Source: Umezawaea endophytica
GTDB lineage: Bacteria; Actinomycetota; Actinomycetes; Mycobacteriales; Pseudonocardiaceae
Assembly: GCF_025061645.1 (NCBI RefSeq)
Contig: NZ_JANYMP010000007.1
Location: 106,383-170,382, forward strand
Reading direction: 5' to 3'
DNA length: 64,000 nt
Part shown: one piece after another, positions 34,539 to 43,156 of the stretch
Layout of the letters: each line of letters starts with the position of its first letter
Numbering within the stretch: the stretch's first letter is position 1
Notes under the pieces: generated by a model
Told to the model about the DNA's origin: nothing
The model's database searches: none
What the model saw: only the letters and a program-made list of their open reading frames with translations
Program-made: the position numbers and the translations under genes

Positions 34539-36710
34539 GTGCCGAATGTCCTTGTTGTCGCTGATGATCTGTCCGGGGCGGCCGAGGTGGCGTCCGTGAT
34601 CCCGATGCGCACAACGCGCAACCTGGTGCTGCTCGGCGTGGACGCCACGTTGCCGGTGGATGACCGGGAGGTGATCGTCGTGGACCTCGACACGCGCTCC
34701 GGGCCCGCTCCGGCTGCCGAGGCGGAGACCGCGCGGGCCGTCGCCACCCTCGGCGCGTCCCGGCAGGTGTTCGTCAAGGTCGACTCGCAGCTCCGCGGCC
34801 ACGTCGCCGCGGCCGTGCGCGGCGCGGGCGGCTTCGCCGTCGTGTGCCCCGCGCTCCCCCGTCTCGGCCGGGTCGTGCGCGGCGGCGTCGTGCACCTGGA
34901 CGGCGTGCCGCTGCACGAGACGGACGCGTGGCGGGTCGAGCCCGTGCCACCACCGCGGTCGATCGCCGACCTGCTCGCGCTCGAACCCGTCCGGGTGATT
35001 CCGCTGACCGAGGTGCGCGGCCCCGAACTGGTCGCACGGTTGCGCGCGATCCGCGCGGAGGGCGCCGTCGCCGTGTGCGACGCGGAGACCGACGCCGACC
35101 TCGACCTGATCGCGGCAGCCGGGACGTCGATCAGAGCCGTGCTGGTGGGATCAGCCGGGCTCGCCGCCGCGCTCGGCCGCGAAGACCACTCGTTCGTGGA
35201 GGTTCCCGCGCCCGGTGACGGCGTGCTTGTCGTCGTCGGCTCGGCGGCGGCCTCGGCGCAGGTCGAGCACCTCCGAGCGGCGGGCGCGCACGTCGTCGCG
35301 CTGAACCCGACCACGTTGGCCCCGGTTCTCCCCCACCCGGCAGACCTGGTCGTCCTGACCATCGACGCCGCCGCCGGGATCGTGCCCGGAGCGGCCCGCA
35401 CACTGGTCGCCGCGCTCGCCGACACGGCCGCGGCAGCCGCGCGCTCGTCCACCTCCGACCTCGTCCTCACCGGAGGCGAGACCGCCCGAGCGGTCCTCGA
35501 CCGGCTCGGCGTCACCCGGCTCACCGTCCACGGCCCCCTCCCCGGCCACCACGGGGCGGTCCTCAGCACCACACCCGACGGCCGCAGGGTCGTCACCCGG
35601 CCGGGCAGCTTCGGCACACCCGGCTCACTCACCGACATCGCGGCCGCGCTGCGGTCCGACCACGAACGCCACGGAGGCAGTCACGTGAGCACCACCAGTC
35701 CCGACACCCGCCCGTACATCGCCGTGACCATGGGCGACGGCGCGGGCATCGGCCCAGAGGTCGTCGTCGGCGCGCTGCTCGACGAAGGCCTCGCCACCGA
35801 GTGCCGTCCGGTGGTGGTCGGCGACGCCGCCCGGTTGCGACTGGGCGCGGAGGCGCTCGGCGTGACCGCCGACGTCGTCACGGTGGAGTCGGTCGAGGAC
35901 GCCGAGTTCGTGCCCGGCCGGGTCAACGTGATCGACCTCGGGCTGCTGCCCGCCGACCTCCAGTGGGGCGAGCTGTCCGCCGTCGCGGGCGACGCCGCGT
36001 TCCACTACATCCGCGTGGCGGCCGAGTTGGCGATGTCCGGCGAGGTGCAGGGCATCTGCACGGCGCCGCTGAACAAGGAGGCCCTGCACGCCGGCGGCCA
36101 CGTCTACCCCGGCCACACCGAACTCCTCGCGCACCTGACCGGGACCGAGGAGGTGTCGATGATGCTGTCGACGCCCAAGGTCAAGGTCATCCACGTGACC
36201 ACGCACATCGGCCTGGTGGACGCCATCCGCAAGATCGAGCCCGGTCTCGTCGAGCGCACCGTCCGGCGCGGTCACGAGGCGCTGGTCCGCGCGGGCGTCC
36301 CGGCACCCAAGATCGGCGTGTGCGCGATCAACCCGCACGCGGGCGAGAACGGCCTGTTCGGCCAGGGCGAGGAAGCGGAGAAGATCACGCCCGCCATCGA
36401 GGTGCTCCAGGCGGCGGGCATCGACGCGCGCGGCCCGCTGCCCGCCGACACCGCGTTCTTCCTCGCCGGGCGCGGCGACTACGACCTCATCGTCGCGATG
36501 TACCACGACCAGGGCCACGGCCCGGTCAAGGTGCTCGGCATCGAGGCGGGCGTCAACATCACCGTCGGCCTCCCGGTGATCCGCACGTCGGTCGACCACG
36601 GCACGGCGTTCGACATCGCGGGCAAGGGTGTGGCGGACATCCGCAGCATGATCGAGGCGCTGCACCAGGCGGCCCGCATGTCGCCCAGCCCCGCCGCGGT
36701 GCCCGCCTGA
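34539..36710 (+). CDS. Fused four-carbon sugar-acid kinase and PdxA-type dehydrogenase
   Basis: A 723-residue ORF joining two enzymes. Residues about 1-375 resemble the DUF1537 four-carbon acid sugar kinases (DtnK/OtnK/DenD group): 'VVADDLSGAAEVA', 'VFVKVDSQLRGHV', 'LVLTGGETARAVL'. Residues about 390-715 are PdxA/PdxA2-like: 'VTMGDGAGIGPE', 'CTAPLNKEALHAGGHVYPGHTE', 'NPHAGENGLFG', 'MYHDQGHGPVK'. Such pairs phosphorylate and then oxidise threonate- or erythronate-like acids. No stop separates them. A GTG at 35685 with GGAGG seven bases upstream could also give a free dehydrogenase. GTG 34539 is the likely start after AGGAGG. Divergent from the importer operon. Confidence 0.88.
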   Translation: MPNVLVVADDLSGAAEVASVIPMRTTRNLVLLGVDATLPVDDREVIVVDLDTRSGPAPAAEAETARAVATLGASRQVFVKVDSQLRGHVAAAVRGAGGFAVVCPALPRLGRVVRGGVVHLDGVPLHETDAWRVEPVPPPRSIADLLALEPVRVIPLTEVRGPELVARLRAIRAEGAVAVCDAETDADLDLIAAAGTSIRAVLVGSAGLAAALGREDHSFVEVPAPGDGVLVVVGSAAASAQVEHLRAAGAHVVALNPTTLAPVLPHPADLVVLTIDAAAGIVPGAARTLVAALADTAAAAARSSTSDLVLTGGETARAVLDRLGVTRLTVHGPLPGHHGAVLSTTPDGRRVVTRPGSFGTPGSLTDIAAALRSDHERHGGSHVSTTSPDTRPYIAVTMGDGAGIGPEVVVGALLDEGLATECRPVVVGDAARLRLGAEALGVTADVVTVESVEDAEFVPGRVNVIDLGLLPADLQWGELSAVAGDAAFHYIRVAAELAMSGEVQGICTAPLNKEALHAGGHVYPGHTELLAHLTGTEEVSMMLSTPKVKVIHVTTHIGLVDAIRKIEPGLVERTVRRGHEALVRAGVPAPKIGVCAINPHAGENGLFGQGEEAEKITPAIEVLQAAGIDARGPLPADTAFFLAGRGDYDLIVAMYHDQGHGPVKVLGIEAGVNITVGLPVIRTSVDHGTAFDIAGKGVADIRSMIEALHQAARMSPSPAAVPA

Positions 36711-36756
36711 AGATAGTGTTCGGACGCTCGGACAACGACGGCACCGGAGGCAGCGC

Positions 36757-37539
36757 ATGGCGGGGATGCGGACGAACGACCGTCGCGAAGAGATCGTCCG
36801 GATGGCGACGACGACGGGGCTCGCCAGCGTGGACGAGCTCGCCATCACGTTCGAGGTCACAGCGTCGACGATCCGCCGCGACCTCGCGCGACTGACCGAC
36901 GAGGGCAGGGTGGCGCGCACGTACGGCGGCGCGATAGCCCTGATGGTGCACCAGGAGCTGTCGGTGCGGCAGCGGATCCTGGAGGCGTTCGCCGAGAAGG
37001 CCGCCATCGCGAAGTGGGCGGCCTCGGAGGTCAAGTCCGGCGAGACGGTCCTGCTGGACTCGGGCACGACCGTCGGCGCGCTCGCGCACGAGCTGCGGAA
37101 CGTGCCGAAGCTGACCGTGGCCACCACCGGGCTGACCGCGTTGCAGGAACTGGCGGGTTCCGAGTCGGTGCACGTGGAGTGCCTCGGCGGCACGCTGCGG
37201 CACCTCAGCCAGGGGTTCGTCGGCCCGCTGACCGAGGCCGCGCTGGAACGCATGACGTTCGACCGCGCCTACCTCGGCGCGGACGCCGTCACGCCGGAGA
37301 ACGGCCTGTGCGAGGCGGACCTCCAGCAGACCAGGCTGAAGGAGCTGATGATGCGCCGGGCGGACGAGGTGTACGTGCTGGCCCACGCCGAGAAGCTCGG
37401 CCGCAGCCCGTTCCACTCGTGGGTCCGCATGCCGTCCCGCTGGACCCTGGTCACCGACGACAGCGTCGACCCCCGCCTGGTCGACCAGTTCACCAAGCGC
37501 GGCGCGCAGGTGGTGACGGTGGACCCGAACGAGGACTAG
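36757..37539 (+). CDS. DeoR family transcriptional regulator
   Basis: A 260-residue repressor. The N-terminal winged helix (residues 8-60: 'NDRREEIVRMATTTG', 'VDELAITFEVTASTIRRDLARL', 'GRVARTYGGA') is classic DeoR. The rest is the sugar-phosphate-sensing DeoRC domain with 'VLLDSGTTVGALAHEL' and 'ADAVTPENGLCEADLQQTRLK'. It follows the kinase-PdxA gene by 46 bases, and probably controls that gene and the divergent importer operon. DeoR proteins usually sense a phosphorylated pathway intermediate. Confidence 0.93.
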   Translation: MAGMRTNDRREEIVRMATTTGLASVDELAITFEVTASTIRRDLARLTDEGRVARTYGGAIALMVHQELSVRQRILEAFAEKAAIAKWAASEVKSGETVLLDSGTTVGALAHELRNVPKLTVATTGLTALQELAGSESVHVECLGGTLRHLSQGFVGPLTEAALERMTFDRAYLGADAVTPENGLCEADLQQTRLKELMMRRADEVYVLAHAEKLGRSPFHSWVRMPSRWTLVTDDSVDPRLVDQFTKRGAQVVTVDPNED

Positions 37540-37575
37540 GTCCTGCTCCGCCGTGGCTTGTCACCTTCGCCGTGT

Positions 37576-37603
37576 CCGGGGGATCACCTCTGTGAGCCCC
37601 CGG
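37576..37603. terminator. Hairpin after deoR-type gene
   Basis: CCGGGGG (37576-37582) pairs with CCCCCGG (37597-37603), and an inner TCAC/GTGA pair extends the stem. There is no T tract, as is common in actinomycetes. It could end the DeoR transcript or lie in the leader of the sigma factor gene that starts at 37621. Confidence 0.5.
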
Positions 37604-37620
37604 CGATGGAACGGTGATGG

Positions 37621-38454
37621 ATGAACGAGAACGAGTGGTTGGCCGCGCGGTTCGAGGAGCACCGAGACCGGCTGCGCGCGGTGGCGTACCGGATGCTCGG
37701 CTCGGCGGCCGACGCGGACGACGCCGTCCAGGACGCCTGGCTGCGGCTGAGCCGGTCCGACGCGGACGAGATCGACAACCTCGGCGGATGGCTGACCACC
37801 GTCGTCGCCCGTGAGTGCCTGCACGTGCTGCGCTCCCGCCGACGCCGCCGGGAGGACCCGTTCACCGCGCACCTGCCCGACCTGGTCGTCATCCCGGACG
37901 GGGACCTCGACCCCGAGCAGGAGGCGGTGCTGGCCGACTCGGTGAGCCTGGCCCTGCTCGTCGTGCTCGACCAGCTCTCCCCCGCCGAACGGGTGGCGTT
38001 CGTGCTGCACGACCTGTTCGGCCTGCCCTTCGACGAGGTGGCCCGCGTCGCGGGCCGCACCCCGGCTGCCGCGCGGCAGCTCGCCAGCCGGGCCCGACGC
38101 CGGGTGCACGACGCCCGGATCCCACCGCCTGGCCAGGATCTGGCGCGCAAGAGGCAGGTCGTCCGCGCCTTCTACGCAGCCGCGTGGACCGGCGACTTCG
38201 ACGCCCTGGTCCAGGTCCTCGACCCCGATGTCGTGCTGCGCACCGACTTCGGCGCCTCGCGGCCACCCACCGTCGTTCGCGGCGCGCACGCCGTGGCCAA
38301 GCAGGCGCGCGCGCCGCACGACGGTCAACTACGTCCTGTCCTGGTCAACGGCGCGATCGGAACGGTGATCACCCGCGGCGGGCGGCCGTTCTCCGTCATG
38401 GCCTTCACCGTGACGGAGGACAGGATCGTCAGGATCGACGTGGTCCGCTCTTGA
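37621..38454 (+). CDS. ECF41-like sigma factor with SnoaL-type C-terminal domain
   Basis: A 277-residue SigJ/ECF41-type sigma factor. Region 2 is 'HRDRLRAVAYRMLGSAADADDAVQDAWLRL', region 4 is 'LSPAERVAFVLHDLFGLPFDEVARVAGRTPAAARQLASRARRRV'. Residues about 175-277 form the SnoaL/NTF2-like extension that modulates these sigma factors. ECF41 factors normally have an adjacent carboxymuconolactone decarboxylase-, oxidoreductase- or epimerase-type target. Here an ankyrin gene and an SDR follow on opposite strands. A TGTCAC at 37559 could be the -35 of a self-recognised promoter, but its downstream element is poor. Confidence 0.88.
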   Translation: MNENEWLAARFEEHRDRLRAVAYRMLGSAADADDAVQDAWLRLSRSDADEIDNLGGWLTTVVARECLHVLRSRRRRREDPFTAHLPDLVVIPDGDLDPEQEAVLADSVSLALLVVLDQLSPAERVAFVLHDLFGLPFDEVARVAGRTPAAARQLASRARRRVHDARIPPPGQDLARKRQVVRAFYAAAWTGDFDALVQVLDPDVVLRTDFGASRPPTVVRGAHAVAKQARAPHDGQLRPVLVNGAIGTVITRGGRPFSVMAFTVTEDRIVRIDVVRS

Positions 38455-38469
38455 CCGGCCGTGGCGCAG

Positions 38470-38829
38470 TCAGGACAGGGATTCGAGGTACTCCCGCACC
38501 TCCGGCTTCTTGAAGTACCGCGCCCACCCCGCGGGCCGCGCCTCGAACCCCGGTTCGGTGGCGGTGTGGTCGGCACCGTGCTCGACCAGCAGCCGCGTGA
38601 TCGCCAACTCACCTGCCGCCGCCGCGTGGTGCAGGGCGGTGGCGCCCGCGGCGGTGACCCCGTTGACGTCGAAACCGAGTTCGACCAGCAGCCGGACGGC
38701 GGGCCAGGCGCGCGCTTCGGCCATCCGCGTCACCAGGTCCCCGTGCCGATCACGCAGTCCCGGATCGGCGGCCAGCATCGATCGCACCGTCGCCTCGTCC
38801 GCGGCCTCGACGGCGTCTTCGAACTTCAT
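38470..38829 (-). CDS. Small ankyrin-repeat protein
   Basis: A 119-residue protein consisting of about three ankyrin-like units. They include 'EARAWPAVRLLVELGFDVNGVTAAGATALHHAAAAGELAITRLLVEHGADHT', where the TALHHAA core and the 'LLVEHGAD' helix are diagnostic. Ankyrin proteins mediate protein-protein contacts; no partner is evident. ATG 38829 has GAGGAGG upstream. It lies between a sigma factor gene and an SDR, with short spacers on both sides. Confidence 0.88.
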   Translation of the reverse strand: MKFEDAVEAADEATVRSMLAADPGLRDRHGDLVTRMAEARAWPAVRLLVELGFDVNGVTAAGATALHHAAAAGELAITRLLVEHGADHTATEPGFEARPAGWARYFKKPEVREYLESLS

Positions 38830-38950
38830 CGTGTCCTCCTCGTGTGGTCGCACTCGTACCCATGAGCCCGGACGACGCCTCGATGTGACGTCGGCCCGGT
38901 CGATCGACGGCACGACCACGCACCATCCCCTCCAAGAGGACCCTGGTCGC

Positions 38951-39862
38951 ATGACCACTCCTGCTTGGACGACCGCCGACATGCCGGACCAGACCGGACG
39001 GACGGTCGTCGTGACCGGCGGCAACAGCGGACTCGGCTTCGAGACGTGCAAGGCGTTCGCGGAGCGCGGCGCGACGGTGGTCATGGCCTCGCGTGACGAG
39101 GAGCGCGGCCGGGCGGCGGCCGGGCGGCTGAGTGGGCGGGTGGACGTGCTGCGGCTGGACCTGGCCGACCTCGATTCCGTGCGCGCGTTCGCCGCCGAGA
39201 TGGCGGGGCGTGGGTCGCCGGTCGACGTGCTGGTGAACAACGCGGGGATCGGGATGGCCGCGCACTCCCTGACCGCGCAAGGGGTCGAGTCGCAGTTCGC
39301 GGTGAACCACCTGGGGCACTTCGCGTTGACCGGTCTGCTGCTGCCGCTGCTGCGGCGAGGGACCGGGGCGCGGGTGGTGACGGTCAGCTCGAACGCCTAC
39401 CGGCACGGGTCGATCGACTTCGACAACCTCTCCGGGGAACGGTCCTACAGCGCGCCCAAGTTCTACGAGCAGTCCAAGGTCGCCAACGTGGTGTTCGGCA
39501 TCGACCTGGACCGGCGGCTGCGGGCGGCCGGGGTGCCGGTGGCGAGCCTGGTGGCGCATCCCGGTTTCGCCGAGACGAACCTGCCGAACTCCAGTGGCGG
39601 CGGGTTCGTCGCGTTCGTGCTGAAGCTGGGGAACTCGTGGATCGCGCAGCCCGCCGAGCACGGCGCGTGGAGCCAACTGCACGCCGCCACCGCGCCCGGC
39701 GCCGAGGGCGGGCAGTTCTACGGGCCTGGTCCGCGGACCTGGATGCGCGGCCACCCGGTCCTGCTCCACCCCGGTCCCGCGCTCACCGATCCGGAGACCG
39801 CCCGACGGCTGTGGGACGTGTCCACCGAGCTGTCGGGCGTCGTTTACCCGTTCCGACCTTGA
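38951..39862 (+). CDS. Short-chain dehydrogenase/reductase (retinol-dehydrogenase type)
   Basis: A 303-residue SDR with cofactor motif 'VVVTGGNSGLGFETCKAF', 'VDVLVNNAGIGM', 'VNHLGHFALTGLLLPLL', and the active-site Y-x-x-x-K in 'FYEQSKVANVVFG'. The longer C-terminus is typical of the retinol dehydrogenase/WWOX-like oxidoreductases common in actinomycetes. ATG 38951 follows AGAGGA. An SDR near an ECF41 factor would be a plausible regulon member, but no shared promoter motif is clear. Confidence 0.9.
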   Translation: MTTPAWTTADMPDQTGRTVVVTGGNSGLGFETCKAFAERGATVVMASRDEERGRAAAGRLSGRVDVLRLDLADLDSVRAFAAEMAGRGSPVDVLVNNAGIGMAAHSLTAQGVESQFAVNHLGHFALTGLLLPLLRRGTGARVVTVSSNAYRHGSIDFDNLSGERSYSAPKFYEQSKVANVVFGIDLDRRLRAAGVPVASLVAHPGFAETNLPNSSGGGFVAFVLKLGNSWIAQPAEHGAWSQLHAATAPGAEGGQFYGPGPRTWMRGHPVLLHPGPALTDPETARRLWDVSTELSGVVYPFRP

Positions 39863-39883
39863 CACTGTCACGATTGCAGTGTC
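39861..39883. promoter_or_regulatory. Putative MerR operator and promoter
   Basis: GACACTG (39861-39867) and CAGTGTC (39877-39883) form a perfect 7-base dyad with a nine-base spacer. The left arm overlaps a TTGACA hexamer (39859-39864), which would place the palindrome between the -35 and -10 elements, the geometry used by MerR regulators. The following MerR gene starts 12 bases downstream. Confidence 0.6.
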
Positions 39884-39894
39884 ACCATTACCCC

Positions 39895-40503
39895 ATGTGG
39901 ACCATCGACGAGCTCGTGGAGCGGGTAGGCGCGGCGCTGACCGCGGAATACCCCGGCGCGCCCAACGGCCGGGTCCGCGACGTGCCCGATCGGCGCGCCG
40001 TCCGGTGGTACGCCACCACGGGCCTGGTGGACAGACCGTCCGCGATGAGGGGGCGGACCGCGCTCTACGAGACCCGTCACCTGCTGCAACTCGTGGCGGT
40101 GAAGAGACTCCAGGCGGACGGGCGCACGCTCGCCGAGATCCAGGCCGAGCTCGCAGGCGCCACCGACGACCGGTTGGCGGCGGTCGCCCGTGTCCCCGAG
40201 GGGCTGCTGCCGGGGGGTGAACAGCCCCTCGAGGACACGGCGCGGCCCAGGTTCTGGGCCACCCCGCCGACCTCGGGATCGAGTTCCGACCCGGCCTGGG
40301 ACGTCGGCCGCACCAGTCCGAGCGTGACGGTCGACGTGGCACCGCCCGCCGCGCTCACCGGGGTGGTGCTGCCGGGTGGCGTGGTGCTGCTGGTGCCCGG
40401 CACGCCCTCCCCCGCCGATCGGGTCGCCATCGCCACTGCGGCGCGGCCTCTGCTCGACCTGCTCTCCACCCGTGGCCTCACCGATGAAAGGGACTCGTCA
40501 TGA
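39895..40503 (+). CDS. MerR-like regulator coupled to VIT/VWA protein
   Basis: A 202-residue protein. The N-terminal winged helix is 'MWTIDELVERVGAALTAEY' followed by 'VRDVPDRRAVRWYATTGLVDRP' and 'YETRHLLQLVAVKRLQADGRTLAEI', the MerR pattern with the R-W-Y-A-T-T-G-L variant of R-Y-Y. The C-terminal half (about 120-202) is Pro/Val-rich with no known ligand cysteines, so a metal sensor is unlikely. Its stop overlaps the ATG of the VIT/VWA gene (ATGA), and a promoter dyad lies just upstream. It probably regulates its own two-gene operon. Confidence 0.85.
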   Translation: MWTIDELVERVGAALTAEYPGAPNGRVRDVPDRRAVRWYATTGLVDRPSAMRGRTALYETRHLLQLVAVKRLQADGRTLAEIQAELAGATDDRLAAVARVPEGLLPGGEQPLEDTARPRFWATPPTSGSSSDPAWDVGRTSPSVTVDVAPPAALTGVVLPGGVVLLVPGTPSPADRVAIATAARPLLDLLSTRGLTDERDSS

Positions 40504-42920
40504 CCTTCTCGATCGCTCCGATGGACGTGTCCGAACTCGACCGGATCGGCCGGGTCGCGGGTGAGGGCGGGGTCGGCGCGCTGCGCACCGAACGCGGAAA
40601 CCTGCCCCTGGAGCGGATAGACGTGCGGGCGGCGGTCACCGGGCTGGTCGGGCGGGTGGTGTTGACGACGGATTTCGTCAACCCGCACGACACCGCGCTC
40701 GAGGCCACGTATGTGTTCCCATTGCCCGACCGCGCGGCCGTGACGGGCATGACGATGACCGCCGACGGGCGCACCGTGGAGGCGGAACTCCAGGAGCGGG
40801 GTGCGGCGAGGCAGCAGTACGACGAGGCCATCGCGGCGGGGAAACGGGCATCGATCGCCGAGGAGGAAAGACCTGATGTGTTCACGATGCGCGTCGGGAA
40901 CATCCTGCCGGGCGAGCGGGTCAGCGTCGCGCTGACGCTGGTGGGGCCGCTGGTGTTCGAGGACGGGGCGGCGACGTTCCGGTTCCCGCTCGTGGTGGCG
41001 CCGCGGTACGTGCCTGGCACTCCCCTGTCCGGCGAGTCGGTGGGCGACGGCCACGCGCAGGACACCGACCAGGTGCCGGATGCGTCGCGGATCACGCCTC
41101 CGGTGCTGCTGGCCGGTTTCCCCAACCCGGTGCGGCTGTCGATCGGGGTCGAGGTCGACCCGGCCGGGTTGGAACTCGGCGAGGTGCGGTCGAGCCTGCA
41201 CGCCGTGAACCAGGAGGGGAACCTGATCACGGTGGTGCCCGGCGAGCGCGCGGACCGGGACTTCGTGCTGCGCCTGGTCTACGTGGGCCACGGCTCGGCG
41301 GCGGTGTGCGTGCCGGACGAGCCCGACGGCGCGGAGGGCACCTACCAGGTGACGGTGCTGCCGCCGGAGTCCGTCGCGCCGGTGCGACCTCGGGACGTGG
41401 TGCTGCTGCTCGACCGCTCGGGCAGCATGCACGGCTGGAAGATGGTCGCCGCGCGGCGGGCGGCCGCGCGGATCGTGGACACGCTGACGGCGGACGACCG
41501 GTTCGCGGTGGTGACGTTCGACCACGAGGTCGGCCACCCGGAAGACTTGGGCGCAGGGCTGGTCCCGGCGACGGACCGCAACCGGTACCGGGCCGTCGAG
41601 CACCTGGCGGGCGTGCAGGCCCGTGGTGGCACGGAACTCCTGGCGCCGATCCGCGACGGCCTGGGGCTGCTCGGGCGGTCGGACGATCAGCGCGACCGCA
41701 CGCTGGTGCTGGTGACGGATGGCCAGGTGGGCAACGAGGACCAGATCCTGCACGACATCGCGCCGCTCGTCGGGCGGACGCGGGTGCACGCGGTCGGGGT
41801 CGACACGGCGGTCAACGCGGGCTTCCTGGGGAGGCTCGCGGCGACCGGCGCCGGGCGGTGTGAACTGGTGGAGAGCGAGGACAGGCTGGACGACGCCATG
41901 GAGCACATCCAGCGCCGCATCGCCGCGCCCGTCGTCACCGAGGTCGTGCTGACCGCGGACGGGGTGTCGTTCGTGGACGAGTCGGCTCGCCCGACAGCGA
42001 TCTACCCCGGTGTGCCGCTGGTCGTGTCCGGCCGGTACCGAGGTGAGGCGTCCGGCTCGTTCACCGTGCGCGGTCGCACGCGGGACGAGCAGGCGTGGGA
42101 AGCCGTGGTGCCCGCGGTGGTCCGGGCCGAGCCCGCGATCACCGCCCAGTGGGCGCGGTCGGAGTTGCGGCGCTTGGAAGACGCGTACGTGGCGGGGAAC
42201 TCCGGGTTGGAGTCGACGATCGTGTCGACGTCCTTGAAGTTCGGGGTGCTGTGCCGCTTCACCGCGTTCGTCGCGGTCGACTCGGAGGTCGTGTCGGACG
42301 GCACCGTACACCGCGTGGTGCAGCCCGTCGAACTACCCGCCGGCTGGGAGTCCGCGCCACCGGTCCAGGCGATGTCGTTCGGTGCACCGCAGTTCATGGT
42401 CCGCGCGCCGGCGAACATGCCACTCGCGGCTCCGGCCCCCTCCTTCGGAGCACCACCATCCGCACCGATGCCCGTACCCTTCGCAGGCGGGGCACCCGCA
42501 GGTCCGCCACCCCCACCCGCAGCCGCCCCGAAGCGCCGATCCGCTCCGGCCAGGACGGGCAACGCCCAGCCCGAGTCGCTGCGAATCCTGCCGGACAACG
42601 GCCTCGCCGACCTCACCGCGATCGTGGCGACCGAGGCGGGTCGACTACGGGACGCCGAAGGCCTACCCGCCTACGAACGCCGCGACCTGCTGGCAGATCT
42701 GGCCAGCAGACTGGACACCCTGCTGGCCCGTCTGACCGGCCCCGTGTACGAGCCGCTACGACGACTAGTGGCGGGCCTGCTAGCGGGCGGCGACGTGAAC
42801 GCCCTCTGGACCAAGGCCCGTCAGGTACTCGACGAGTTCGCCCAGACCAAGTCCACGACGAACAGCTCAACACCAGACGAGTCCACCCCAAAGCGCCGCA
42901 CATCCTTCTGGCGCCGCTGA
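40500..42920 (+). CDS. VIT and von Willebrand factor A domain protein
   Basis: An 806-residue protein. Residues about 20-165 are a VIT domain ('VFPLPDRAAVTGMTM', 'ERGAARQQYDEAIAAGKRASIAEEERPDVFTMRVGNILPGE'). Residues about 298-470 are a VWA domain with a perfect metal-adhesion motif 'LDRSGSMHGWKM' and later Thr/Asp ligands ('ARGGTELLAPI', 'LVTDGQVGNE'). A Pro/Ala-rich linker (about 630-680) leads to a helical C-terminus. No signal peptide or transmembrane helix is visible, so it is probably cytosolic. Together with the MerR gene it forms a recurrent actinobacterial pair of unknown function. Confidence 0.9.
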   Translation: MTFSIAPMDVSELDRIGRVAGEGGVGALRTERGNLPLERIDVRAAVTGLVGRVVLTTDFVNPHDTALEATYVFPLPDRAAVTGMTMTADGRTVEAELQERGAARQQYDEAIAAGKRASIAEEERPDVFTMRVGNILPGERVSVALTLVGPLVFEDGAATFRFPLVVAPRYVPGTPLSGESVGDGHAQDTDQVPDASRITPPVLLAGFPNPVRLSIGVEVDPAGLELGEVRSSLHAVNQEGNLITVVPGERADRDFVLRLVYVGHGSAAVCVPDEPDGAEGTYQVTVLPPESVAPVRPRDVVLLLDRSGSMHGWKMVAARRAAARIVDTLTADDRFAVVTFDHEVGHPEDLGAGLVPATDRNRYRAVEHLAGVQARGGTELLAPIRDGLGLLGRSDDQRDRTLVLVTDGQVGNEDQILHDIAPLVGRTRVHAVGVDTAVNAGFLGRLAATGAGRCELVESEDRLDDAMEHIQRRIAAPVVTEVVLTADGVSFVDESARPTAIYPGVPLVVSGRYRGEASGSFTVRGRTRDEQAWEAVVPAVVRAEPAITAQWARSELRRLEDAYVAGNSGLESTIVSTSLKFGVLCRFTAFVAVDSEVVSDGTVHRVVQPVELPAGWESAPPVQAMSFGAPQFMVRAPANMPLAAPAPSFGAPPSAPMPVPFAGGAPAGPPPPPAAAPKRRSAPARTGNAQPESLRILPDNGLADLTAIVATEAGRLRDAEGLPAYERRDLLADLASRLDTLLARLTGPVYEPLRRLVAGLLAGGDVNALWTKARQVLDEFAQTKSTTNSSTPDESTPKRRTSFWRR

Positions 42921-42930
42921 CACACCGGCC

Positions 42931-42965
42931 GGTCTGCCGGATCCCCAACCGGACTCCGGCAGACC
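42931..42965 (+). terminator. Hairpin after VIT/VWA gene
   Basis: GGTCTGCCGGA at 42931-42941 pairs perfectly with TCCGGCAGACC at 42955-42965 across a 13-base loop, ten bases after the stop codon. A CT-rich stretch follows instead of a T run. Its position and stem strength support an intrinsic terminator. Confidence 0.75.
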
Positions 42966-43156
42966 TCCTTCCCCACAGGGCAAGGTCTCCGGCAGTCGGC
43001 TTAGCAACCCCGCACCACCGGACACCTCGTGGCTAGCGCAGCGACGACGTGCCGGACCGACTCGACCGACACGCGGTGGGCACTACCGCAACCGCTGCTG
43101 CCCATCAGGAGGAAGCCAGCCAGGTGGCGCCCATAGCGGGACATCCCGCCCGCTCG

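Noticed and set aside
31915-34599. 894-residue plus-strand ORF opposite the importer genes
   Set aside because: Antisense shadow of permease and binding protein genes, with atypical His/Arg/Asp-rich composition.
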